A stretch of 8,147 bases of DNA from Novosphingobium sp. (GTDB lineage: Bacteria; Pseudomonadota; Alphaproteobacteria; Sphingomonadales; Sphingomonadaceae), in the NCBI GenBank assembly GCA_020853995.1, contig JADYXV010000312.1:1-8147 (forward strand), written 5' to 3'. The notes under the pieces are model-generated. The model had not been told where the DNA came from, ran no database searches, and was given only the letters and a program-made list of their open reading frames with translations. Shown here one piece after another: positions 1 to 5,888 of this stretch. A program made the translations under genes and the position numbers. How positions within the stretch are numbered: the first letter of the stretch is position 1; each line of letters begins with the position of its first letter.

Positions 1-2
1 CG

Positions 3-758
3 GACGCTTTGACTTACGCCGATCTGGCTGGATTGAGCGACGCGGCCGAGATTGTTGCGCGCGTCCAGGTACGCAAGGTTACCCGTCTCAAGCCGGAACA
101 AGCGCCCGGCTTGCAACCCGGCATGGCGCGAATTCTGGTCGAGGCGCGGACAAGTGCACTGCTTTCCGGACCGGCAATGGGGGAATTCGTACGTTATCTT
201 GCAGACGTTCCGCTCGATGGCAAAGGCAAGGTGCCCAAGCTATCGAAAGCGCAGGTGCTTATCTTTGCGCGCACGGTTACCGGCAGGGCGGGTGAATTGC
301 GGCTGGTGGATGGCGGCGCGCAGATTGCATGGTCACCGGGCGTGGAGGCAAGGGTCCGCACGATTCTGGCAGAATTGCTGTCCCCCGAAGCACCGCCACC
401 TATAAAGGCCTTGCGTGAAGTCCTGTTCGTGCCCGGAAATCTGGCAGATGAGGGCGAGACGCAATTGTTCCTCCAGACCGAAAACAACGCACCGGTCTCG
501 TTATCCGTTGTCCGGCGTCCCGATATGGGACGCACCTGGGGCGTGAGCTTGTCCGAGATCGTTGACCAGGCCGCGCGCCCGCCAGCGCGCGATACACTGA
601 CATGGTATCGTCTCGCCTGCTTTTTGCCGCAATCCATTCCACCGCGCGCTGCTCTTTCCGGAAGCGCCGAAGATCAACGTATGGCAGAGCAAGACTATGC
701 CTTTGTGTTGCGCGAATTGGGGGAATGCACCCGCACACGCCCTGCAGTCATGCGCTGA
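3..758 (+). CDS. Unrecognised protein, 5'-truncated by window edge
   Basis: I do not recognise this protein. The frame is open from the left edge to a TGA at 756-758, so the true start, and possibly a signal peptide, lies outside the window. A TTG at 9 is the first start-like codon, but no ribosome binding site is visible, so it should not be taken as the start. About 251 residues are visible. Numbering from that TTG codon, the N-terminal third (about 10-55) alternates hydrophobic and charged residues in a beta-rich pattern. A basic, glycine-rich linker follows (70-80), then a second strand-rich stretch (82-108). An Ala/Pro-rich segment (125-135) leads to a C-terminal region with helical character and two cysteines (204 and 240). 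No catalytic motif or membrane segment is evident. The frame has strong GC3 bias and no frameshift, supporting a real gene. It reads towards hom, 98 bp downstream, and could be co-transcribed with it. Function unknown. Confidence 0.75.
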   Translation, partial: DALTYADLAGLSDAAEIVARVQVRKVTRLKPEQAPGLQPGMARILVEARTSALLSGPAMGEFVRYLADVPLDGKGKVPKLSKAQVLIFARTVTGRAGELRLVDGGAQIAWSPGVEARVRTILAELLSPEAPPPIKALREVLFVPGNLADEGETQLFLQTENNAPVSLSVVRRPDMGRTWGVSLSEIVDQAARPPARDTLTWYRLACFLPQSIPPRAALSGSAEDQRMAEQDYAFVLRELGECTRTRPAVMR

Positions 759-802
759 CAGCAGTTGTTACCGCAGATGCCGGGCATTTCCCCCTGTTGC
801 CC

Positions 803-832
803 CGCGCGCGCCTGTGGCCTAAGGCGCGCGCG
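803..832 (+). promoter_or_regulatory. Perfect GC-only hairpin in the hom leader
   Basis: Two perfectly complementary 10-base arms, CGCGCGCGCC (803-812) and GGCGCGCGCG (823-832), flank a 10-base loop. The structure lies between the upstream gene (stop at 758) and hom, ending 24 bases before the hom ATG. No T-run follows it (ACTATTCA comes next), so it does not look like a standard intrinsic terminator. It could stabilise the 3' end of the upstream message, reduce read-through into hom, or influence hom translation. Which of these applies is inference. The arms also form alternating CG tracts. Confidence 0.5.
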
Positions 833-856
833 ACTATTCAGGCGGACGGAACAGAT

Positions 857-2164
857 ATGAGCGAACCATTGCGCATCGCACTTGCCGGACTTGGTACAGT
901 TGGCGGCGGGGTGATCCGGGTGATCGAGGCAAATGCCGACCTGATCGCGCGCCGCGCGGGCCGGCCCATCGAGATTACCGTTGTAAGCGCACGCAACCGC
1001 AACAAGGACCGTGGCTTTGACGTTTCGCGTTACGCCTGGGAAGACGATATGGTCATCCTGGGTGAACGGCCCGATGTGGATGTGGTGGTCGAACTGGTCG
1101 GCGGTGCCGATGGTCCGGCGCTTGCCCTTGCGCGCACCACGTTTGAAGCCGGCAAGGCGCTGGTTACTGCCAACAAGGCGATGATTGCCCATCACGGCGT
1201 TGAATTGGCAACCAAAGCCGAAGCGGCCAAAGTCGCGCTGAAGTTCGAAGCCGCTGTCGCAGGCGGCATTCCGGTGATCAAGGGCCTGAAAGAAGGCGTT
1301 GCAGCCAACGAGATCGCGCGGGTCTATGGCATTCTGAACGGCACCTGCAATTATATCCTGTCAACAATGGAGGATACTGGCCGCGATTTCGCCGATGTTC
1401 TGGCCGAAGCGCAGGCCAAGGGCTATGCCGAGGCCGACCCCAGCTTCGACATTGACGGGATCGATGCCGCGCACAAGCTGGCGATTCTTTCGTCCATCGC
1501 TTTTGGCACAGCAGTTGATTTCAAACCGGTGGCCGCAACCGGCATCCGCCGCGTGCTTGCCGCCGATATCGCACAGGCCGATGCGCTGGGTTATTACATC
1601 CGCCTGATCGGCATGGCGCAGACCGAGATCGACGCACAGGGCAACCGCCGCCTGTTCCAGCGCGTACACCCCCATCTGGTTCACCGCGATCATCCGCTGG
1701 CGCATGTGGATGGCGCGACCAATGCGGTTGTGGCCGAGGGCAACTTCGTGGGTCGCCTGCTGTTTCAGGGTGCCGGTGCCGGTGATGGCCCGACGGCCAG
1801 CGCCGTGGTGGCCGACCTTATCGACATTGCGCGCGGTGATATCGGTGCGCCGTTCTCGATCCCGGTGGCCGAACTGGACCACGCCGCGCCTGCCGATGTC
1901 GGGCATCGCACGGGCAAGGCCTATATCCGCTTCAACGTGGCAGACCGTCCCGGCGTTTTGGCCGAGATTACCGCCGCTATGCGCGATGCCGGTGTTTCAA
2001 TCGAAAGCCTGATTCAAAAAGGCAATTCGGACAACGCGCAAGTGATGGTGGCAATGGTTACGCATGAAGGGCCTGAAAGCGCGATCACTGAAGCCTTGCG
2101 CCTGCTTGAAGGCTCGCCCGCACTGGCCGAGGCCCCGCTGGTGATGCACATTCTGGGTGACTGA
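857..2164 (+). CDS. hom: Homoserine dehydrogenase (ACT-domain type)
   Basis: This enzyme reduces aspartate semialdehyde to homoserine with NAD(P)H, the branch leading to threonine, methionine and isoleucine, in the cytoplasm. The protein has 435 residues, the usual length for the monofunctional ACT-containing form. A nucleotide-binding loop GLGTVGGGV sits at 11-19, and the TANKA motif at 104-108 contains the conserved Lys107. The family signature AGGIPVI is at 135-141, followed by NGTCNYIL (161-168). Residues Glu192, Asp203 and Lys207 keep the spacing of the catalytic Glu/Asp/Lys set known from yeast homoserine dehydrogenase. Residues about 354-432 form an ACT domain (RPGVLAEITAAM at 364-375), which in this family usually gives feedback inhibition by threonine. 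The ATG at 857 is chosen because the dinucleotide-binding fold begins right after it, with a weak GGA at 848-850. The frame is open further upstream to 602, but that part overlaps the previous gene and lacks homology. No promoter is obvious in the 98-bp gap. Its 3' end converges on the next gene with 5 bp between stop codons. Confidence 0.97.
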   Translation: MSEPLRIALAGLGTVGGGVIRVIEANADLIARRAGRPIEITVVSARNRNKDRGFDVSRYAWEDDMVILGERPDVDVVVELVGGADGPALALARTTFEAGKALVTANKAMIAHHGVELATKAEAAKVALKFEAAVAGGIPVIKGLKEGVAANEIARVYGILNGTCNYILSTMEDTGRDFADVLAEAQAKGYAEADPSFDIDGIDAAHKLAILSSIAFGTAVDFKPVAATGIRRVLAADIAQADALGYYIRLIGMAQTEIDAQGNRRLFQRVHPHLVHRDHPLAHVDGATNAVVAEGNFVGRLLFQGAGAGDGPTASAVVADLIDIARGDIGAPFSIPVAELDHAAPADVGHRTGKAYIRFNVADRPGVLAEITAAMRDAGVSIESLIQKGNSDNAQVMVAMVTHEGPESAITEALRLLEGSPALAEAPLVMHILGD

Positions 2165-2169
2165 ACGGA

Positions 2170-2676
2170 TTACGGCGCAGGCATCTCGCCTTTGGCAATG
2201 AGGTCTGCGTCTGATCCCGGCGGCGGCGCAGGCAATGCCTTGATATCGAAGTAATAGACCGGAGCCGGTACACCGCCAAGGCCGATGCAGCCTCGGCTGC
2301 AATCGCGCAGGCCCGAAACATTGGGCGCGCGGGGCCTTCCATCGTCAGTCGATTTTGCGCCATCAGTTTCGCCACGCAGAGGCAGGCGCTCTTTCTCGCT
2401 CGCCTCCTTGCCGCCGCACACCACAATTGTGCCATCGGCGCGCTGCATCGGGCGGCATCGTTCAGCCTGTCTGCCGGTCAGCAGCCTTTGCGACATTGCA
2501 GCATCGTCCTGCGGGGCAGATGCACCGGGCAGCGCAGGGCCCTGAACGGCTGCGGTTTCACCGGCTTGCGCCAGGGCCAAGCCCGGCATTGCTGCAAAAA
2601 GAAGCGCAATGCCTGCCAGAACTGTTACTCTGTGTCTCGACAAGACCCTGCCCTCGCGTCTACTGCCTTTGGTCAT
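2170..2676 (-). CDS. Small putative exported four-cysteine protein, function unknown
   Basis: This is a 168-residue protein of unknown function. The start is ATG at 2676, because an AGGTGA sequence lies 7 bases upstream. A GTG two codons earlier (2682) would sit only 1 base from that site. The N-terminus has Arg-rich residues (7-16) and a hydrophobic core (about 17-34) ending in ALAQA at 34-38, a good Sec signal peptide with likely cleavage after Ala36 or Ala38. The mature part is low in hydrophobicity and rich in Ala, Pro and Gly. It has four cysteines in two pairs, Cys74/Cys87 and Cys126/Cys130 (DCSRGC), which could form disulphides in the periplasm. The C-terminus is Pro-rich (149-153, ending MPAP). 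No lipobox is seen. The gene is convergent with hom (5 bp between stops) and divergent from glpX (171 bp). It resembles small secreted hypothetical proteins I associate with sphingomonads, but I cannot name a family. Confidence 0.8.
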   Translation of the reverse strand: MTKGSRREGRVLSRHRVTVLAGIALLFAAMPGLALAQAGETAAVQGPALPGASAPQDDAAMSQRLLTGRQAERCRPMQRADGTIVVCGGKEASEKERLPLRGETDGAKSTDDGRPRAPNVSGLRDCSRGCIGLGGVPAPVYYFDIKALPAPPPGSDADLIAKGEMPAP

Positions 2677-2683
2677 ACCCACG

Positions 2684-2689
2684 TCACCT
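2684..2689 (-). promoter_or_regulatory. Ribosome binding site fixing the start of the small exported protein
   Basis: Read on the minus strand this is AGGTGA, a good match to the anti-Shine-Dalgarno complement, with 7 bases between it and the ATG at 2676. It argues against the in-frame GTG at 2682, which would leave a spacing of only one base. Confidence 0.65.
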
Positions 2690-2777
2690 GAGCCACGTAT
2701 TTATCGCTCAGTCTTAAATTGATGTTCACGCATACGTTTGCATAGTCAAAGGCCTGCGTCGATCCGGTAATGCCGGT

Positions 2778-2806
2778 TTGACCCTGCACAATGGCTGAAC
2801 ATACGG
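2778..2806 (+). promoter_or_regulatory. Candidate sigma70-type promoter for glpX
   Basis: TTGACC at 2778-2783 is a near-consensus -35 box. It is followed after 17 bases by ATACGG at 2801-2806 (or TACGGC with 18 bases), a weak -10 typical of GC-rich alphaproteobacterial promoters. Transcription would start near 2812-2815, giving a leader of about 35 bases before the glpX GTG. A second, weaker pair (TTGATG at 2719-2724, 17 bases, ATAGTC at 2742-2747) lies further upstream. The assignment comes from sequence pattern only. Confidence 0.4.
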
Positions 2807-2847
2807 CCTGCGTGATCGTTCCGCGCTTAGACCTATAGGGAGCCATC

Positions 2848-3840
2848 GTGACCGACCAGCCCAAAACCCCCGCCGCATCACAAGTTCTTGATCGTGTTCT
2901 CGTGCTCGAAATGGTCCGTGTGACCGAAGCCGCTGCCATTGGCGCATCCCGCCTGATTGGCCGTGGTGATGAAAAGGCAGCAGATGCCGCAGCCGTCGAA
3001 GCCATGCGCGCTGCGTTCAACGAACTTGAAATGGACGGCACCGTCGTCATCGGCGAAGGCGAGCGCGATGAAGCGCCGATGCTCTACATTGGTGAAAAAG
3101 TTGGCGCGGCACCGGGACGCGGCCCCAAGATCGACATCGCACTTGATCCGCTGGAAGGCACGACGATCACCGCCAAGGCTGGCCCCAATGCACTTGCCGT
3201 GCTGGCCGTTGCCGAAGAAGGCGGCCTGCTGAACGCACCAGACGTTTACATGGACAAGCTGGCGGTTGGCCCCGGCTATCCCGAAGGCATCATCGATCTT
3301 GACAAATCGCCGACCGAAAACGTCAAGGCCGTGGCTGCGGCCAAGGGCGTTGAGCCCGGCGACATCATCGTTTGCGTGCTGGATCGCCCGCGCCATGCAG
3401 CACTGATCGCCGAATTGCGCGCGCTTGGCTGCGGCATCTCGCTCATCCCCGATGGCGACGTTGCTGGCGTGATTGCAGTCACTAACGATGACACCGGCAT
3501 CGACATGTATATGGGCACTGGCGGCGCGCCGGAAGGCGTTCTGGCCGCTGCGGCGCTGCGCTGCGTAGGTGGCCAGTTCAAGGGCCGCCTGCTGTTCCGC
3601 AACGATGACGAAAAGCAGCGTGCCTACAAGTGGGGCATCGAAGACCTGAACAAGCAGTACGATCTGATCGAACTGGCCAAGGGCGACTGCATCTTTGCCG
3701 CAACGGGCGTGACGGACGGGTCGCTGCTCGCAGGCGTCAAGGTTCACAAAAGCGGTGTCATGACCACGGAAAGCGTCGTTATGCGCGCTTCGTCCGGCAC
3801 TGTGCGCTGGGTCAAGGGCGAGCACCGCAAAGGCCGCTAA
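2848..3840 (+). CDS. glpX: Fructose-1,6-bisphosphatase, class II (GlpX)
   Basis: This enzyme hydrolyses fructose 1,6-bisphosphate to fructose 6-phosphate in gluconeogenesis. Some bacterial homologues also accept sedoheptulose 1,7-bisphosphate. The protein has 330 residues, the normal family length. The metal/substrate motifs are all present: VIGEGERDEAPM at 67-78, DPLEGTT at 100-106 (the class II counterpart of the DPIDGT lithium-sensitive phosphatase signature), PDGDVAG at 201-207 and GTGGAPEGVLAAAALR at 223-238 with the conserved Glu229. The start is GTG at 2848, with AGGGAG at 2837-2842 spaced by 5 bases and a candidate promoter at 2778-2806. It follows hom on the same strand but is separated from it by the opposed small gene, so it has its own transcription unit. 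In many alphaproteobacteria glpX is followed by recJ, as I recall. Here an intrinsic terminator and a convergent chemoreceptor gene follow instead. No unusual residues were seen. Confidence 0.96.
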   Translation: MTDQPKTPAASQVLDRVLVLEMVRVTEAAAIGASRLIGRGDEKAADAAAVEAMRAAFNELEMDGTVVIGEGERDEAPMLYIGEKVGAAPGRGPKIDIALDPLEGTTITAKAGPNALAVLAVAEEGGLLNAPDVYMDKLAVGPGYPEGIIDLDKSPTENVKAVAAAKGVEPGDIIVCVLDRPRHAALIAELRALGCGISLIPDGDVAGVIAVTNDDTGIDMYMGTGGAPEGVLAAAALRCVGGQFKGRLLFRNDDEKQRAYKWGIEDLNKQYDLIELAKGDCIFAATGVTDGSLLAGVKVHKSGVMTTESVVMRASSGTVRWVKGEHRKGR

Positions 3841-3864
3841 GTCCGGCTGAATTCAAGCCAGTAA

Positions 3865-5709
3865 TCAGGCCCGGCACGTCCCTTTGGACTGCCGGGCTTT
3901 GTTGTATAAACCGGCTGCAAGCGCGACGCGCGGCGCGGGGCGTTCAGCCTGAAGCGAAGAGCTTCGACGCATACCTTCCGGGTTCGCAACGTGCGCAGGA
4001 CGCGAGCCTTTCTCACGCGTGCGGAACGAGGAGACCAGTTGCATCAGCCGCTCGGCCTCGGCCGAAAGGCTATGGGTTGCAGCCGATGATTCCTCGACCA
4101 TCGCAGCATTGGCCTGTGTCATCCTGTCCATGTCTGCCACCGCCAGATTCACGCTGCCAAGGCTTTCTGCCTGACTGCCTGCTGCCTGTGCAATACGCGT
4201 GATCAGTTCGTCGATTTTTGCGACCTGTTCGACAATTCCGCCCAGCCGCTCACCTGTTTCGCCGACAAGGGTAACACCCTGACCCACTTGGGCAGTGCTG
4301 GTTTCGATCAATACCTTGATATTCTGGGCCGCTTCGGCCGAGCGCTGCGCCAATGCACGCACTTCGGGAGCAACGACGGCAAAGCCCTTCCCTGCCTCAC
4401 CGGCACGCGCCGCTTCGACACCGGCATTGAGCGCCAGCAGGTTGGTCTGGAACGCTATTCCGTCGATCACCGTGATGATCTGGCTTATTTCCTGCGCCGA
4501 TGCCTCGATCGCGGCCATCGCCGCCACTGAACGGCGCACCACTTCACCGCCTTCGCTGGCCTGACGGTGAGTTGCGTTGATCGTTTCCTGCACGGTGCGC
4601 GCACCGGCCGCAGTGTCACGCACGCTGGCGGTTACCTCGCTCATCGATACCGCAGTCTGTGCCAGGCTGGATGCCTGTTGTTCGTTGCGGAAGGCCAGAT
4701 CATTACTCGCGGCGCGAATTTCGGAAATGGCAGCCGTCAGGCTGGCCGATCCGACACGAACGGTGCGCAATGCCTCGGCCAGAGAATCGACTGCCGAATT
4801 GTAATTCAGGCGCAGTTCCTCGTAGCCATCGGGAAATGCCTCATCGATGCGATATTCAAGGTCTTGTCGCGCCATGCAATCAAGCCCTGCCGACAAGGCC
4901 GCGACAACCACTTGCTGATCCTGCGCAGCGGTTTGGCGAGCAATGCCGTTGCTGCGGAACACAGCCATCGCCCGCGCCATGATACCGATTTCATCGTTGC
5001 GATCAGGTGCCACGCCAACTTCGCTGTAATCACCATCAGCCATGCGCTGCATCGTTTCGGCCGTATCGACCAGTGGCGCGACCACACGATTGCGGATCAT
5101 GCGTGCAGCGGCGTGAATCAGCCCGATGACAGTCAAGGCAAGGAGCGAAAAGCCGCCAATAAGAAACGCAACGACAGTATAGGCATAATCCATCAGATCG
5201 GCACGGTAAGCGCCAGATTTTTCGACAAGGCTGGCGACGGCGGCATGCTGGCTTTCATAAGCGGGAGTAAGTTCTCCAGCATGGACCTGGCGCATTACGT
5301 CGAAGTTGCCAGCCTTTAGTGCGGGAATGAACCGCGCATCGAGCGCCGCCCAGAACGCATCCGCAGTGCCGATCGTGGCAGAAACCTGATCGCGCAGTTC
5401 CTCGGGAACCGGAGCGTCCTTCCAGTAGGCTTTGCGTTGCAGGAAAAGCGCATGCTCCTCGGCCAGTGCAGCCAGTGCAGCTTTGCCGTGGGCGGGATCA
5501 ACCAGTACTCTTGTAGTATGGAGATAGGGCTCCACCACAAATGCAGGTGGCGGCAGAATATCGGCGAGCAATTCGTCCTGCAAAAGATTTTGCCGGTGCA
5601 GCGGACCACCGAAGCGGATGTAGCCGATGCCCACAGACGCCAGCACAATTGCCATGACGAGCAAGCCGATGACCAGCTTGGCCCCGCGCGATGTCTGGTC
5701 CTTGATCAT
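3865..5709 (-). CDS. Methyl-accepting chemotaxis protein (transmembrane chemoreceptor)
   Basis: This is an inner-membrane receptor that signals through CheW/CheA to control motility or a related output. The protein has 614 residues. The start is ATG at 5709, placing a short charged N-terminus before membrane segment 1 (about 10-31); GGAG lies 11 bases upstream. In-frame ATGs at 5748 and 5826 have no ribosome site, and the latter lies within the rpoC terminator. A mostly helical periplasmic domain (32-176) contains no ligand motif I can name. Membrane segment 2 is about 177-199. A HAMP domain follows (about 202-255, with DGDY at 225-228 and NDEIG at 238-242), then a second HAMP-like unit (about 265-315). 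The signalling domain has the tip GIAFQTNLLALNAGVEAARA (417-436), then GKGFAVVAPEVRALAQRSAEAA (440-461). Gly430 is usual for alphaproteobacterial receptors. Pro448 is unusual near the hairpin tip. Glu/Gln-rich helices could be methylated, but no C-terminal CheR/CheB-tethering pentapeptide is seen. The tail from 563 is basic and low complexity, and its end overlaps the glpX terminator. No separate terminator for this gene is visible. Ligand unknown. Confidence 0.93.
   Translation of the reverse strand: MIKDQTSRGAKLVIGLLVMAIVLASVGIGYIRFGGPLHRQNLLQDELLADILPPPAFVVEPYLHTTRVLVDPAHGKAALAALAEEHALFLQRKAYWKDAPVPEELRDQVSATIGTADAFWAALDARFIPALKAGNFDVMRQVHAGELTPAYESQHAAVASLVEKSGAYRADLMDYAYTVVAFLIGGFSLLALTVIGLIHAAARMIRNRVVAPLVDTAETMQRMADGDYSEVGVAPDRNDEIGIMARAMAVFRSNGIARQTAAQDQQVVVAALSAGLDCMARQDLEYRIDEAFPDGYEELRLNYNSAVDSLAEALRTVRVGSASLTAAISEIRAASNDLAFRNEQQASSLAQTAVSMSEVTASVRDTAAGARTVQETINATHRQASEGGEVVRRSVAAMAAIEASAQEISQIITVIDGIAFQTNLLALNAGVEAARAGEAGKGFAVVAPEVRALAQRSAEAAQNIKVLIETSTAQVGQGVTLVGETGERLGGIVEQVAKIDELITRIAQAAGSQAESLGSVNLAVADMDRMTQANAAMVEESSAATHSLSAEAERLMQLVSSFRTREKGSRPAHVANPEGMRRSSSLQAERPAPRVALAAGLYNKARQSKGTCRA
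3869..3905 (+). terminator. Intrinsic terminator of glpX, inside the convergent receptor gene
   Basis: The left arm is GCCCGGCA (3869-3876), a bulged C (3877), then GTCC (3878-3881). The loop is CTTT. The right arm is GGAC (3886-3889) plus TGCCGGGC (3890-3897), so the stem has 12 pairs. TTTGTTGT follows. It starts 28 bases after the glpX stop codon. On the opposite strand no T-run follows the stem, so it should act on glpX transcripts only. It overlaps codons for roughly residues 602-613 of the receptor encoded on the minus strand. Confidence 0.8.
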
Positions 5710-5824
5710 GCAAAAAAGCGCTCCATGCCGCCCGGTTTCGGTCAGCATAGTTAACGAGGTGCAGTTAATTCGAGTGTTTCGGGCACTTTCGCAAAACCCG
5801 ATTAGTAATAACGCGTGTGGCTGC
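5710..5824 (-). promoter_or_regulatory. Upstream region of the chemoreceptor gene
   Basis: The region lies between the rpoC terminator and the receptor ATG, so it should hold the receptor promoter. It is clearly more AT-rich than its neighbours. On the plus strand GTTAA occurs twice, at 5750-5754 and 5764-5768, a direct repeat with a 14-base period. The first copy is part of the palindrome GTTAAC. A TTGCGA on the minus strand followed by AATTAA after 18 bases is a weak sigma70-like pair. None of these is convincing enough to call a promoter precisely. Confidence 0.4.
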
Positions 5825-5859
5825 AAAAGAAAAACCCCGCCGGATCGCTCCAGCGGGGT
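5825..5859 (-). terminator. Intrinsic terminator of rpoC
   Basis: Read on the minus strand, ACCCCGCTGGA (5859-5849) pairs with TCCGGCGGGGT (5844-5834). The stem has 11 pairs with one G-U and is closed by a GCGA tetraloop of the stable GNRA class. A T-rich run TTTTTCTTTT (5834-5825, including the last stem base) follows. It lies 29 bases after the rpoC stop codon and isolates the rpoBC unit from the chemoreceptor gene, which is on the same strand. In the plus direction only a weak T-rich stretch follows the stem. Confidence 0.93.
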
Positions 5860-5888
5860 CTTCTATTTGGCTAGGCTAACGAAAAGGC

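Noticed and set aside
602..856. Possible N-terminal extension of homoserine dehydrogenase
   Set aside because: The frame is open, but it overlaps the upstream gene and runs through the GC hairpin. The enzyme fold begins at the ATG at 857.
2258..2269. ACCGG-AG-CCGGT inverted repeat as a hom terminator
   Set aside because: The loop would be only two bases, there is no T-run, and it is inside the coding region of the opposed gene.
2878..3825. 315-codon open frame on the minus strand
   Set aside because: It is antisense to the whole of glpX, whose motifs are intact. The translation has no recognisable domain and results from GC3 bias.
4567..5319. 250-codon open frame on the plus strand
   Set aside because: It is antisense to the chemoreceptor coding region, which has continuous domain matches.
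5771..5800. Possible sigma54 promoter (GGGCAC followed by GC)
   Set aside because: The GG and GC elements are not at the required spacing and the match is on the strand opposite to the receptor gene.
5710..5826. Possible N-terminal extension of the chemoreceptor
   Set aside because: In-frame ATGs at 5826 and 5748 lack ribosome sites, the first lies within the rpoC terminator T-run, and the extension would place unusual residues before the first membrane segment.
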